A DNA stretch of 50,985 nucleotides, taken from positions 1 through 50,985 of the forward strand of contig JAUSOD010000036.1 of assembly GCA_030656215.1 (NCBI GenBank), in the 5' to 3' direction. Shown here piece by piece: positions 8,163 through 16,856 of this stretch (positions within the stretch are counted from its first letter, which is position 1; each line of letters opens with the position of its first letter). The DNA is from Azoarcus sp. (GTDB lineage: Bacteria; Pseudomonadota; Gammaproteobacteria; Burkholderiales; Rhodocyclaceae). Position numbers and translations under genes: made by a program. A model generated the notes under the pieces. That model was not told the origin of the DNA, did no database searches, and saw only the letters and a list, made by a program, of their open reading frames with translations.

Positions 8163-8516
8163 ATGAAACATTCACTCCTCGTTGCCGCTCTGGTTGCCCT
8201 CGCCGTCTCCGCTTGCGGCAAGAAAGAAGAAGTAGCTGCACCTGTCGCCCCGGTCGTCGCACCGGCTGCACCGGTTGTCGAGCAGCAACCGACCGCCGTC
8301 GAAGCCGCCAAGGAAGAAGCCGCTGCTGCAGTCGAAGCCACCAAGGAAGCCGGCGACGCCGCGGTTGAAGCTGCCAAGGATGCCGCCGAAGCCACCACCG
8401 AAGCAGCCAAGGAAGCCGCCGACGCTGCCGTTGAAGCCGCCAAGGAAGGCACTGCTGCCGCTGCCGATGCAGTCAAGGACGCCGCTGAAGCCACCAAGGA
8501 AGCGGTGCAGAAGTAA
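8163..8516 (+). CDS. Small Ala/Glu/Lys-rich lipoprotein with 11-residue repeats
   Basis: The 117-residue precursor has a lipoprotein signal peptide (MKHSLLVAALVALAVSAC) with lipobox VSAC and acylated Cys18. A Pro/Ala/Val linker runs from about residue 24 to 44. Residues 47-112 are six uninterrupted 11-residue repeats of the form EAAKEAADAAV, followed by EAVQK ending in lysine. The repeat predicts one long charged alpha-helix, similar in period to group 3 LEA proteins and apolipoprotein-like helices. An AAGGAAA Shine-Dalgarno stands 6 bp before the ATG, and a strong terminator follows, so it is a single-gene unit. The abundance of EAAK-type codons and the architecture suggest an abundant envelope helix. 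No enzymatic role is indicated and the function is unknown. Confidence 0.85.
   Translation: MKHSLLVAALVALAVSACGKKEEVAAPVAPVVAPAAPVVEQQPTAVEAAKEEAAAAVEATKEAGDAAVEAAKDAAEATTEAAKEAADAAVEAAKEGTAAAADAVKDAAEATKEAVQK
8301..8498 (+). repeat. Six tandem 33-bp coding repeats (11-residue hendecads)
   Basis: Codons 47-112 of the lipoprotein fall into six 33-bp units without insertion or deletion. Each begins Glu/Asp-Ala-Ala/Thr/Val-Lys-Glu/Asp and mostly ends Ala-Ala-Val or Ala-Thr-Thr/Lys. The DNA copies have diverged at many positions, so the register seems to be kept at protein level. Confidence 0.85.
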
Positions 8517-8537
8517 TACTACTTCCCGCACGCACGC

Positions 8538-8569
8538 AAAAAAGCCGGTACTGAGGTACCGGCTTTTTT
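8538..8569 (+). terminator. Intrinsic terminator of the lipoprotein gene
   Basis: GCCGGTAC (8544-8551) pairs with GTACCGGC (8556-8563) around a TGAG loop, with six A before and six T after. It starts 21 bp past the lipoprotein stop. The symmetric A/T flanks could also stop the convergent bamC transcript. Confidence 0.92.
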
Positions 8570-8665
8570 GTTGACGACCCTATTGTCCGTTTCCCCGGCC
8601 TTCAGCAGACGCAAATTGCCGAGCGTCGTGGCGCCTGCAGCCTGACAGCGGCAGGCGACCCAAGG

Positions 8666-9811
8666 CTAGCGCAGTTCCTGCTGCAGCAGGCCGAGCATGC
8701 GCTTTGCAGTTTCCGATGTATCCACCCCGCCTTCACGGGTCAGTACAGTCACTGCCGATGCGTCACCTTGTCCCTGGACGCTCAGTCTGTATTCACCGCC
8801 GCTGACCGCCACTTTGTCGCTACTGCGCCAGAAGGCAAGCTTCGAAAGAAAACCGTCACCGCCTTGCTTACTGCGGTTATCGACATCCGGATCGACATAG
8901 CGCACGAAATAGAGGCCTTGCGCACGATCCCGGTCTTCTACGGTAAAGCCGATACGATCAAGCGCCAGTCCGACCCGACGCCACGCCCGATCAAACGGCT
9001 CATCGAGCTGCAGCTTCACTTCGCCATCAACCGTGGCTGCGACCCTGGCCCGTTCTGCCGCCGGCGCCGTTGACAGCGCGGCCTGCGCACGTGCTTCGTC
9101 AGCGCCAAGGCTGATCATCAAGCGGCGCAGCATCTCGGCCTCGAGTTCCGGATCGGCGGGACGCGGCTGCCAGATGGTCGAATCCTTGGCTTCGGTCGGA
9201 TAGATCTCCATCATGCCGCGGTGGCTGATGTAGATTTCGACCGTTCCACTCTCCTTGCCCACCTCGAGACGGGTACGAAACTTGTCCCGCTCCGGGGTGG
9301 AGAAGATGCCATCGAGTACCTTGCCCAAGGTCGAACGAATAAAATCCTGCGGGATCTTGGCGCGATCTTCGGCCCAGTCGGTTTCGAGCACACCGATCTC
9401 GGGGCTGTCGATATTCAGGATGAAACCCAGCTCAAGCCAGAAGTCCTTGACCTGCGGCCACAGCTGGTCGGCCGTGCCCGGCACCACCAGCCAACGCTGG
9501 CTACCCGCACGCTCGATACGCATGCTTTCGGGCGTTGGCATCACTTCACCAGCACCGCTCACCGCAGGCTGCCCGGCGCGATCCGCATTGTAGGCCGAGT
9601 AGGTGGCCACGCCGCGCGGTGCCACATCGGGCACCGCGAAGCGGTCGTCGCGCGTTGGCGCGGTGAGGTCGGGCGGAATCTCGAGCGGCGCAATCTGACG
9701 TGCCCCACTCTTGTAGTCGATACGCTTGGATTCGAGCAAAGAACTGGAACAACCTGCCAGCATCAGCGAGAGCGCAAGCAGGGAAACGGATGTGCGCATG
9801 GAGCGATTCAT
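8666..9811 (-). CDS. bamC: Outer-membrane protein assembly factor BamC (lipoprotein)
   Basis: The 381-residue protein has a lipoprotein signal with lipobox LMLAGC. A conserved N-terminal stretch follows (ESKRIDYKSGARQIAPLEIPPDLTAPT), which in E. coli BamC is the extended segment that binds BamD. Two helix-grip domains follow, visible around SQRWLVVPGTADQLWPQVKDF and, C-terminally, QLDEPFDRAWRRVGLALDRIGF. It belongs to the BAM complex that inserts beta-barrel proteins at the outer membrane. It lies 26 bp behind dapA in the same direction; dapA-bamC adjacency is widely conserved (hence the old name dapX). An ATG at residue 5 is an alternative start. Confidence 0.93.
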   Translation of the reverse strand: MNRSMRTSVSLLALSLMLAGCSSSLLESKRIDYKSGARQIAPLEIPPDLTAPTRDDRFAVPDVAPRGVATYSAYNADRAGQPAVSGAGEVMPTPESMRIERAGSQRWLVVPGTADQLWPQVKDFWLELGFILNIDSPEIGVLETDWAEDRAKIPQDFIRSTLGKVLDGIFSTPERDKFRTRLEVGKESGTVEIYISHRGMMEIYPTEAKDSTIWQPRPADPELEAEMLRRLMISLGADEARAQAALSTAPAAERARVAATVDGEVKLQLDEPFDRAWRRVGLALDRIGFTVEDRDRAQGLYFVRYVDPDVDNRSKQGGDGFLSKLAFWRSSDKVAVSGGEYRLSVQGQGDASAVTVLTREGGVDTSETAKRMLGLLQQELR

Positions 9812-9837
9812 GAGGTTCCTGGGATGGAAAATACGGA

Positions 9838-10716
9838 TCAGAAATTGACGCCGGCCTGACGCATGGCCTGGCTAACACGATCATGGCAGCTCTCGGCCAG
9901 CGGCGTGAGCGGCAGACGGATTCCGTCACCAATCAGCCCCATGCGAGCGACGGCCCACTTGACCGGAATCGGATTAGCCTCGCAGAACAGGTGCCGATGC
10001 AGACCCACCAGACGCGCATTGATCTCGCGCGTCTTGCGCGCATCGCCTGCCAGCGCGGCAGCACACATTTCGTGCATCGCCCGCGGTGCGACGTTTGCGG
10101 TAACCGAGATGGTTCCGTGCCCGCCGAGCAACACGAAAGCCGCCACCGTCATGTCGTCACCACTGTAGAGCGCAAAACCTTTCGGTGCACGTTCGATCAG
10201 GTCGCAGGCACGATCGATACTGCCGGTCGCATCCTTGAGCCCGATGATGTTAGGGATGTCGGCGAGACGCAGCGCGGTATCGTTGGCCAGATCCGCCACG
10301 GTGCGGCCGGGCACGTTGTACAGGATCAACGGCAGTTCAACCGCCTCGGCGATCGTGCTGAAGTGGCGATACAAACCTTCCTGTGTCGGTCGGTTGTAGT
10401 AGGGCACGACCGAGAGGTGAGCCACCGCTCCCGCAGCCTGGGCGAAACGTGCCAATTCCACCGCTTCGGCGGTGGAATTGGCACCCGTGCCCGCGATGAC
10501 CGGAATGCGGCCTGCAGCATGCTCGACGCTGACACGGATCAGTTCGCAGTGCTCGTCGACATTGACCGTGGGCGACTCGCCGGTCGTGCCAACGATGACG
10601 ATCCCGTCAGTGCCTTCGGCAACATGCCAGTCGATCAGACTGCGCAAACGGGGAAAATCCAGGCTGCCATCCTCATGCATCGGCGTGACGATGGCGACAA
10701 TCGATCCGGTAATCAT
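9838..10716 (-). CDS. dapA: 4-hydroxy-tetrahydrodipicolinate synthase
   Basis: The 292-residue TIM-barrel aldolase condenses pyruvate with aspartate semialdehyde, the first committed step of diaminopimelate/lysine synthesis. The Schiff-base lysine is Lys161 in [11 protein letters not shown], the catalytic tyrosine is Tyr133 in ILYNVPGRT, and the TTGES motif is at 44-48. The start MITGS at 10716 matches the family N-terminus; an upstream ATG at 10728 would add four residues. It forms a pair with bamC downstream. Confidence 0.97.
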   Translation of the reverse strand: MITGSIVAIVTPMHEDGSLDFPRLRSLIDWHVAEGTDGIVIVGTTGESPTVNVDEHCELIRVSVEHAAGRIPVIAGTGANSTAEAVELARFAQAAGAVAHLSVVPYYNRPTQEGLYRHFSTIAEAVELPLILYNVPGRTVADLANDTALRLADIPNIIGLKDATGSIDRACDLIERAPKGFALYSGDDMTVAAFVLLGGHGTISVTANVAPRAMHEMCAAALAGDARKTREINARLVGLHRHLFCEANPIPVKWAVARMGLIGDGIRLPLTPLAESCHDRVSQAMRQAGVNF

Positions 10717-10771
10717 TGCAATGACCAAAACGGTAAAACCCCGATTCTAACCGATCGCCGCTGCGCGGCTA

Positions 10772-10815
10772 GTGCTCTGTTTCGCGCTGAGACACAAGCC
10801 AGCGAAACAGAGCAC
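10772..10815. repeat. Perfect 14-bp inverted repeat in the intergenic space
   Basis: GTGCTCTGTTTCGC (10772-10785) and GCGAAACAGAGCAC (10802-10815) are exact reverse complements separated by 16 bp. It lies between the end of the HDAC-like gene (10856) and the start of dapA (10716), both minus strand. No T-run follows on either strand, so it is not a classic intrinsic terminator. It may be an RNA stem at the end of the upstream message or a protein-binding site. Confidence 0.6.
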
Positions 10816-10855
10816 CAGAGCCGAGCGTGACGGATTCGGAGCGAACTCGTACTGC

Positions 10856-11782
10856 TCAGAGATCGGCAAGCGCCTTGATATGGGAGACGACCGAACGCGC
10901 CAGCGAACTGAGCGAGTATCCACCTTCGAGCACCGAGATGATGCGCTTGTGACCGCACTCTTCGGCCAGCGCCTTGATCTGCTGCGTCACCCAGATGTAG
11001 TCGGACTCCACCAGCCCGAGGGACCCCATGTCATCCTCGTAGTGCGCATCGAAACCGGCGGAAATGAAGATCGCCTGCGGATTGTGATTGCGTAGCGCGG
11101 GCAGCCAGATGTCGGTGACAACCTGACGGAATGCATCTCCGCGGGTACATGCCGGTACCGGCACATTGCACATGTGCGCAGGCGGGTTGTCGGTGCCACT
11201 GTATGGATAGAACGGGTGCTGGAAGATACTTGCCATCATGACGCGTGGATCGTCACGGAAGGCGTCCTCGGTTCCATTGCCGTGATGCACATCGAAATCG
11301 ACAATGGCCACGCGTTCGAGACCATGCACATCGGTCGCGTGACGGGCGGCAATCGCTACATTGTTCAGAAAGCAGAACCCCATCGCCTTCCCGCGCTCGG
11401 CGTGGTGACCGGGCGGGCGGACGGCACAAAAGGCATTCTCGACCTCGCCCTTGAGCACCAGATCAGTCGCAAGCACCCCCGCGCCGGCCGAACGCAGCGC
11501 GGCCTTCATCGTGTTCGGGCTCATTGCGGTATCGGGGTCCAGGTGGCGGATGCCGTGCTCAGGAACACTAGCCATCAACTCCGCGAAATAGGCCGAGGTA
11601 TGAACCCGGGTGACCTGCTCGGCCGTCGCCAGCGGTGCATCGAAAAAAGACAGGTAAAGATCAAGCCCCGCCGCGATAAGGCGGTCATTGATTGCAGCCA
11701 GCCGGTCAGGACACTCCGGATGGTGAGCTCCCATATCGTGCAACCAGCAGTCGCGGTGCGTGATGAACGCCGTTGTCGTCAT
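10856..11782 (-). CDS. Histone deacetylase family (class II-like) Zn-dependent deacetylase
   Basis: The 308-residue protein has all hallmark residues of the arginase/deacetylase fold. The catalytic His pair is His126-His127 in RPPGHHAERGKAMGFCF. Zinc ligands Asp164 and His166 lie in VDFDVHHGNG, and the third ligand is Asp245 in SAGFDAHYEDDMG. An N-terminal HHPECPDRL motif is also typical. Bacterial members remove acyl groups from acetyl-lysine, acetylpolyamines or other amides; the substrate here cannot be told. It precedes dapA on the same strand with 139 bp and a large inverted repeat between them, so it is probably a separate unit. It is divergent from the MoxR operon. Confidence 0.9.
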   Translation of the reverse strand: MTTTAFITHRDCWLHDMGAHHPECPDRLAAINDRLIAAGLDLYLSFFDAPLATAEQVTRVHTSAYFAELMASVPEHGIRHLDPDTAMSPNTMKAALRSAGAGVLATDLVLKGEVENAFCAVRPPGHHAERGKAMGFCFLNNVAIAARHATDVHGLERVAIVDFDVHHGNGTEDAFRDDPRVMMASIFQHPFYPYSGTDNPPAHMCNVPVPACTRGDAFRQVVTDIWLPALRNHNPQAIFISAGFDAHYEDDMGSLGLVESDYIWVTQQIKALAEECGHKRIISVLEGGYSLSSLARSVVSHIKALADL

Positions 11783-11921
11783 ACTCCTCCTCTCCCAGAT
11801 AGGGCGAACTTTCCCTGACCACCCATTTCAAATGGGCTACGGTAATGGCCCATGGTGCGGGCTCGCTATATTTGTCGTCTATTATCACCGCTTCCCGGCC
11901 AATTTCACAGTACGCACACTC

Positions 11922-12839
11922 ATGCACCAGCGCCATGCAAACCGGCTGCTCGAAGCCGCCAGTCAGATCATCCTCGGCAAGGAACACGAACTGCAGCTTT
12001 CGCTGGCTTGCCTGATTGCGCGCGGCCATCTGTTGATCGAGGATGTGCCTGGCGTGGGCAAGACCACACTCGCCCACGTCCTCGCCCGTCTGGTCGGGCT
12101 TCAGTTCCAGCGCATCCAGTTCACCAGCGATCTGTTACCCGCAGACATCCTCGGGGTATCGATCTTCGATCGCGAAACCGCCAGCTTCCGCTTTCATCCG
12201 GGCCCCGTCTTCGCCCAGCTGATACTCGCCGACGAGATCAACCGCGCCACCCCGAAAACCCAGAGCGCATTGCTCGAGGCCATGGAGGAACGCCAGATCA
12301 CGGCAGACGGCACGACCCTGCCCCTGCCCGAACCGTTCTTCGTCATTGCGACCCAGAACCCTTCGAATCAGATCGGCACCTTCCCCCTTCCGGAAAGCCA
12401 GCTCGACCGCTTCCTGATACGGATCCGGCTGGGTTATCCCGACCGTGCAGCCGAACGCGCATTGTTGATGGGCGAGGATAGACGGGAACTGCTCGAACGC
12501 CAGAAACCGGTGATCTCACCGGCCGATCTGGTCGAACTGCAGCGTGCGGCTCACGGCCTGCTGGTGGCCGATCGCCTGATCGACTACGTTCAGAGCCTGC
12601 TTGCCGCAACCCGTCAAAGTGCCGAGTTCTCGGGGGGCCTCAGCCCGCGGGCGGGGCTCGGCCTGCTCGCCGCGGCACGCGCCTGGGCACTGACAGAAGG
12701 GCGTGACCACGTACTGCCGGAGGATGTGCAGAAGATGTTCCCGCACGTTGCCGGACACCGCCTCCACCTTGCAGGAGACGGCCGCCCGCCCGCCGCCGCC
12801 ACGCTGGAGCGGCTGCTGCAATCCGTCCCGGTGAGCTGA
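11922..12839 (+). CDS. MoxR-type AAA+ ATPase
   Basis: The 305-residue AAA+ protein has Walker A GVGKTTLA at about 44-51 (in LLIEDVPGVGKTTLAHVLA), Walker B LADEINRA, sensor 1 IATQNP and the lid domain, all of MoxR type. MoxR proteins act as chaperone-like ATPases, usually with DUF58/VWA partners. Here the next gene is a DUF58 protein whose ATG overlaps this stop codon (TGATG), followed by a transglutaminase. The frame is open further upstream to 11760, but MHQRHANRLLEA at 11922 is where the family similarity begins. Confidence 0.92.
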   Translation: MHQRHANRLLEAASQIILGKEHELQLSLACLIARGHLLIEDVPGVGKTTLAHVLARLVGLQFQRIQFTSDLLPADILGVSIFDRETASFRFHPGPVFAQLILADEINRATPKTQSALLEAMEERQITADGTTLPLPEPFFVIATQNPSNQIGTFPLPESQLDRFLIRIRLGYPDRAAERALLMGEDRRELLERQKPVISPADLVELQRAAHGLLVADRLIDYVQSLLAATRQSAEFSGGLSPRAGLGLLAAARAWALTEGRDHVLPEDVQKMFPHVAGHRLHLAGDGRPPAAATLERLLQSVPVS

Positions 12840-13843
12840 TGGGTGTCGGCAATACCCTGTCAGCCGGTGCAAGCCGACTGATAGACCGCTGGCTGTTCCG
12901 GCTCGGCGCTCCGGAGCCGGCGCCGATCGTGCTGGGCCAGCGACGGATCTATGTATTGCCGACTGCCGCTGGCTATGCGTTCGGCGTCGCACTGCTGGTC
13001 ATGCTAATCGCATCGATCAACTACAACCTGAGCCTGGGATATGCACTGACCTTTCTGCTGGGTGGTGTCGCCACGGCAAGCATCATTCACGCCTTTCGCA
13101 ACCTGCTGCATCTGTCGATCCGGAGCGGCAGGGTCGAGCCGGCCTTTTGCGGAGACAGCGCCGTATTCCGGCTCCTGATCGACAATCCGCGTGCGGCACG
13201 TCGCCCGGCGCTACGCCTGCGTGCCCGTGGCGAGAGCACCAGCTTCGAGCTGCCTCCGGGCACCAACGCCGAGATCAGCCTGGCGCTACCGACCCGGACA
13301 CGTGGCCTGCTGCCCCTGGGCCGCACGGTGATCGAAACGACCTGGCCGCTCGGGCTGATCCGCGCCTGGAGTGTATTGATCCCTGACATCGACAACCTGG
13401 TGTACCCGGCACCCGAGCTCGACCCGCCGGCCTTGCCCACCCAAGGGGCCGGCGATGCACTCGGACAGCGCAGCATGCGCCAGGGCGACGACGACTTTGC
13501 AGGATTTCGAAGCTATCAGCCGTCCGATTCGCCACGTCATCTGGCCTGGAAAGTGTTTGCCCGCGGCGGCCCCTTGATGAGCAAGCAATTCTCGGCACTC
13601 GAGGGAGGCGATCTGGAACTCGACTGGTTCGCTTTGCCGGACAGTCTTGACGATGAGGCGCGACTGTCCCGACTCACCGCCTGGTTACTGATTGCCGAAC
13701 GCAGCGGCCATCGCTACGCACTGAAGCTTCCGACGCTGTATTTTCCCCTTGCCACCGGGCCGCAGCATCTGCGTCAATGTCTGCGCGCACTGGCCCTGTA
13801 CGGGCATGCCACCCCGGGGACGCGACATGTTCAGGCAAGCTAG
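12839..13843 (+). CDS. DUF58 domain membrane protein
   Basis: The 334-residue protein has two closely spaced hydrophobic segments near the N-terminus (about 44-85: YAFGVALLVMLIASI and LTFLLGGVATASII), then a soluble region. The DUF58 signature is FRSYQPSDSPRHLAWKVFAR, a variant of the usual Y-x2-GD-x3-R-x-IDW-x-SAR motif with Ser-Asp in place of Gly-Asp. It is encoded between a MoxR ATPase and a TgpA-like transglutaminase, with a 1-bp overlap upstream and a 17-bp overlap downstream. DUF58 proteins are thought to be substrates or adaptors of MoxR ATPases. The molecular function is not known. Confidence 0.9.
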   Translation: MGVGNTLSAGASRLIDRWLFRLGAPEPAPIVLGQRRIYVLPTAAGYAFGVALLVMLIASINYNLSLGYALTFLLGGVATASIIHAFRNLLHLSIRSGRVEPAFCGDSAVFRLLIDNPRAARRPALRLRARGESTSFELPPGTNAEISLALPTRTRGLLPLGRTVIETTWPLGLIRAWSVLIPDIDNLVYPAPELDPPALPTQGAGDALGQRSMRQGDDDFAGFRSYQPSDSPRHLAWKVFARGGPLMSKQFSALEGGDLELDWFALPDSLDDEARLSRLTAWLLIAERSGHRYALKLPTLYFPLATGPQHLRQCLRALALYGHATPGTRHVQAS

Positions 13844-15806
13844 ACGCAAGGCGCTCCAGCATGCGGACTCCGCCGCGCTACGTCGCGATCAGGGTGCCTG
13901 GCTCCTGGGCGCGGCAACACTGACCCTTGTTCCGCACTTTGTCACCCTGCCGGCCTGGGTGTCGATGCTGTGCACCCTCTTGCTCCTGTGGCGAGGAACC
14001 TCCCTGTGGCGCGGCCAGGGCAGCACGAACCGCTACCTGATCCTGTTGCTGGCAGCCGGGGCCGGCGTCGGCGTCCGGCTTGCCTATGGGCACTTCTTCG
14101 GCAAGGATCCCGGCATCGCCTTGCTGGCGATCCTGCTCGGACTCAAACTGCTCGAGACCCGTAGCATGCGGGACATCCGCGCTGCAGTCCTGCTCTGCTT
14201 CTTTCTCCAGCTCGGATTGTTCTTCGAAAATCAGACCTTGCCAGTCGCCGCGCTCGCCCTGGCTGCCTGTCTGCTCTCCATCGGCAGCCTACTCGCCCTG
14301 TCCGATCCTGATGCGGGCACCCGTGAGCGGATCCGAACCAGCGCGCTGTTACTGGGCCAGGGCCTACCCTTCATGCTGGTGCTGTTCGTCCTGTTCCCGC
14401 GGGTGCAGGGTCCGCTCTGGGGCCTGCCAGCCGATGCCCACAGCGGCATGAGCGGCCTGTCCGACAGCATGAAGCCGGGCTCGATCAGCGAGCTCAGCCT
14501 GTCGGAGGCGATCGCATTCAGGGCCGAATTCACCACCACCCCACCGCCACCGGCGCTCCGTTACTGGCGCGGCCCGGTACTGACCGACTTTGACGGCAGC
14601 ACCTGGCGGCAGCGCATCCATACGCTCGGCGATACCCCGGCCTATGTTCCCACCGGGCAGAAGCTGGAATATCGGCTCACGCTCGAGCCTCACAATCAGC
14701 GCTGGTTGCTCGCACTCGACTACCCTGCCGGACCACTTCCCGGCGCGCGGTTCAGCAGCGATTTCCAGGCGCTGAGCCAAGCGCCTGTTCGCAGCCGAAC
14801 CCGTTTCGACCTCGCCGCCTACCCGAATACCACGATCGGGATCGATGAACCCCAGCGCGTGCTCAACGCCGCATTGCGCTTGCCCACCAGCGGGAACCCC
14901 CGTAGCCGTGCACTGGCGCAGGAGCTCGCCGCAGACGGTCCCTCCGCTGCGGCCACGCTAGACCGCGTGCTGGCCCACCTGATCGCGGCCGAACTCACCT
15001 ACACCCTGCGCCCGCCGCTGACCGGCAGCGATAGTGTGGATGGCTTCCTGTTCGATAGCCGACGGGGCTTTTGTGAGCACTTCTCATCGGCCTTCGTGTT
15101 TCTCATGCGTGCTGCCGGCGTACCGGCGAGAGTCGTCACCGGCTATCAGGGGGGCGAGATCAATCCGGTCGATGGCAGCCTGGTGGTCCGCCAGTCCGAC
15201 GCACACGCATGGGCGGAAGTGTGGCTTCCACAACGGGGCTGGATCAGGGTGGACCCGACCGCACTGGCCGCGCCGGGCCGCATCGAGTCCGGTCTTGCCG
15301 GTTCATTGCCGGTCGGCGAAGCCCTGCCCTTGTTCATGCGTCCCCAGTTTTCCTGGCTGCGCGAAATTCGGCACCACTGGGAAGCCGTATCGAACAGCTG
15401 GAATCAATGGGTTCTTGGCTACAATCCAGAGCGCCAGCGCGAACTGCTGTCACGACTCGGACTCGGAGATGTGCACTGGTCGGCGCTCCTGGGCCTGCTC
15501 AGCCTCGGCGCAGCCCTGCTGATGGCGGCACTCTTTGCCTGGGCACTCCGAAACCGACGCAACACTGACCCGCTCGATCGCGCCTGGGCAGCCTTTTCTG
15601 CCAAACTCGACGCTCGCGGACTGGGTCGACGTCCGGCCGAAGGCCCGCTCGATTTTGGCAGAAGGATCGCAGCAGCCCTGCCCGTCCAGGCCGAAGCGCT
15701 GAACGAAATCGTGACCTGCTATGCCCAACTGCGTTACCGTCCACCGGCGGACCCGGCAGCCATTCGCGAACTGAACAAACGTATCCGGACCCTGAAACTG
15801 ACATGA
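13827..15806 (+). CDS. TgpA-like transglutaminase family membrane protein (DUF3488/transglutaminase core/DUF4129)
   Basis: The 659-residue protein starts with several transmembrane helices (about residues 25-210). A periplasmic transglutaminase-like domain follows, with the catalytic Cys416 in DSRRGFCEHFSSAFVFLMR and the His/Asp partners in QSDAHAWAEVW and IRVDPTA. One more membrane helix comes near residues 550-575 (LGLLSLGAALLMAALFAWAL), then a cytoplasmic C-terminal DUF4129-like tail. P. aeruginosa TgpA is an essential inner-membrane protein of the same architecture. I chose the start at 13827 because it overlaps the DUF58 gene by 17 bp and begins with a basic MFRQARRKAL leader. It probably acts on periplasmic proteins or peptides; the next gene is a peptidoglycan lytic transglycosylase. 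Confidence 0.92.
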   Translation: MFRQARRKALQHADSAALRRDQGAWLLGAATLTLVPHFVTLPAWVSMLCTLLLLWRGTSLWRGQGSTNRYLILLLAAGAGVGVRLAYGHFFGKDPGIALLAILLGLKLLETRSMRDIRAAVLLCFFLQLGLFFENQTLPVAALALAACLLSIGSLLALSDPDAGTRERIRTSALLLGQGLPFMLVLFVLFPRVQGPLWGLPADAHSGMSGLSDSMKPGSISELSLSEAIAFRAEFTTTPPPPALRYWRGPVLTDFDGSTWRQRIHTLGDTPAYVPTGQKLEYRLTLEPHNQRWLLALDYPAGPLPGARFSSDFQALSQAPVRSRTRFDLAAYPNTTIGIDEPQRVLNAALRLPTSGNPRSRALAQELAADGPSAAATLDRVLAHLIAAELTYTLRPPLTGSDSVDGFLFDSRRGFCEHFSSAFVFLMRAAGVPARVVTGYQGGEINPVDGSLVVRQSDAHAWAEVWLPQRGWIRVDPTALAAPGRIESGLAGSLPVGEALPLFMRPQFSWLREIRHHWEAVSNSWNQWVLGYNPERQRELLSRLGLGDVHWSALLGLLSLGAALLMAALFAWALRNRRNTDPLDRAWAAFSAKLDARGLGRRPAEGPLDFGRRIAAALPVQAEALNEIVTCYAQLRYRPPADPAAIRELNKRIRTLKLT

Positions 15807-16843
15807 CCCTCCGCTCCACGCACATGTACGCCTCCCGCCTCGCCAGCACGCTTGCAGTCGCCCTGTCGCTCTGCTTCAGCAGCACTGCGGGCGCCAACTA
15901 CGCCGAACGGGAAGACGTACGCACCTTCATCGACGAGCTGTCGGAACGCCATGGCCTCGATCGCGCACGCCTCAGCGACGAGTTCGGTCGTGCCCGTCAC
16001 GAACCCCGGGTGATTTCACTGATCCGCCCATCGGGCAAACCGGGGGTTCGCTCGTGGCAAGGCTACCGTGCCCGCTTTCTCGACCGCGCCCGCATCGAGG
16101 GTGGCCTTGATTTCTGGGCAGAATACGAACCCCTCCTGCTAATGGCCGAGGAGCGATTCGGTGTGCCCGCTGAAATCATCGTCGCGATCATCGGCGTCGA
16201 GACCGTGTATGGTCGCCACACCGGCAATTTCGAGACCTTGTCGGCGCTGACCACGCTGGCTTTCGACTACCCGCCGCGGGCAGAGCTCTTCCGCCGCGAA
16301 CTGGAAAATCTGTTTCTGCTCGCTCGCGAACAGGGGCGCGAGGTAGGCAGCTATTACGGCTCCTACGCGGGCGCCCTCGGCTACCCGCAGTTCCTGCCCA
16401 GCAGCATGCGCAACTACGCGGTGGATTTCGACGGTAACGGTGTGATCGACTTCGAAAGCTCGCCCGTCGACGCTATCGGCAGTGTCGCAAACTATCTGAA
16501 GGTGCACGGCTGGCAGCCCGGAGCGCCCATCGCGACACGCGCGGACCTCGGGCCCAATACCGTGCCCGGCCCGCTCATCGCCGCTGGCATAGAGCCTGCT
16601 CTGAGCCCAGAAACCATCATGGCCGCGGGCATTCAGGCGCGGGATCTTCAGCCGGTCATGGCGCCGGCCACCCTGGTTGATCTTGAAACACCCGGCATCG
16701 ATACCGAGTACTGGCTGGGCTATCGCAATTTTTACGTGATCACGCGCTACAACCGCAGCAGTTTTTATGCGATGTCGGTGTTCGAGCTCGCACAAGCCTT
16801 GCGTGAGCGCAGAATCGCTCAGACCGCTCCGTCAGCACAGTGA
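15803..16843 (+). CDS. mltB: Lytic murein transglycosylase B
   Basis: The 346-residue protein has the MltB fold, with the catalytic glutamate Glu133 in IIGVETVYGRHTG. Other family motifs are GSYAGALGYPQFLPSSMR, FDGNGVIDFESSPVDAIGSVANYL and a final WLGYRNFYVITRYNRS. It cleaves the MurNAc-GlcNAc bond of peptidoglycan to give 1,6-anhydro-muropeptides. The signal peptide (to about residue 31, SSTAGA) has no lipobox cysteine, so unlike E. coli MltB this seems to be a soluble periplasmic form. The start overlaps the transglutaminase stop by 4 bp (ATGA), making it the last gene of the MoxR operon. It converges with rpoS, 13 bp away, with no clear terminator between them. Confidence 0.95.
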   Translation: MTLRSTHMYASRLASTLAVALSLCFSSTAGANYAEREDVRTFIDELSERHGLDRARLSDEFGRARHEPRVISLIRPSGKPGVRSWQGYRARFLDRARIEGGLDFWAEYEPLLLMAEERFGVPAEIIVAIIGVETVYGRHTGNFETLSALTTLAFDYPPRAELFRRELENLFLLAREQGREVGSYYGSYAGALGYPQFLPSSMRNYAVDFDGNGVIDFESSPVDAIGSVANYLKVHGWQPGAPIATRADLGPNTVPGPLIAAGIEPALSPETIMAAGIQARDLQPVMAPATLVDLETPGIDTEYWLGYRNFYVITRYNRSSFYAMSVFELAQALRERRIAQTAPSAQ

Positions 16844-16856
16844 GCACCCTCAGGAT

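Noticed and set aside
8301-8498. Tandem 33-bp repeats considered as a CRISPR array or minisatellite
   Set aside because: The units are coding, divergent at DNA level, have no spacers, and keep an 11-residue protein register.
10856-11782. HDAC-like protein as an acetoin utilisation (AcuC) enzyme
   Set aside because: No acetoin genes are nearby, and the fold alone does not give the substrate.
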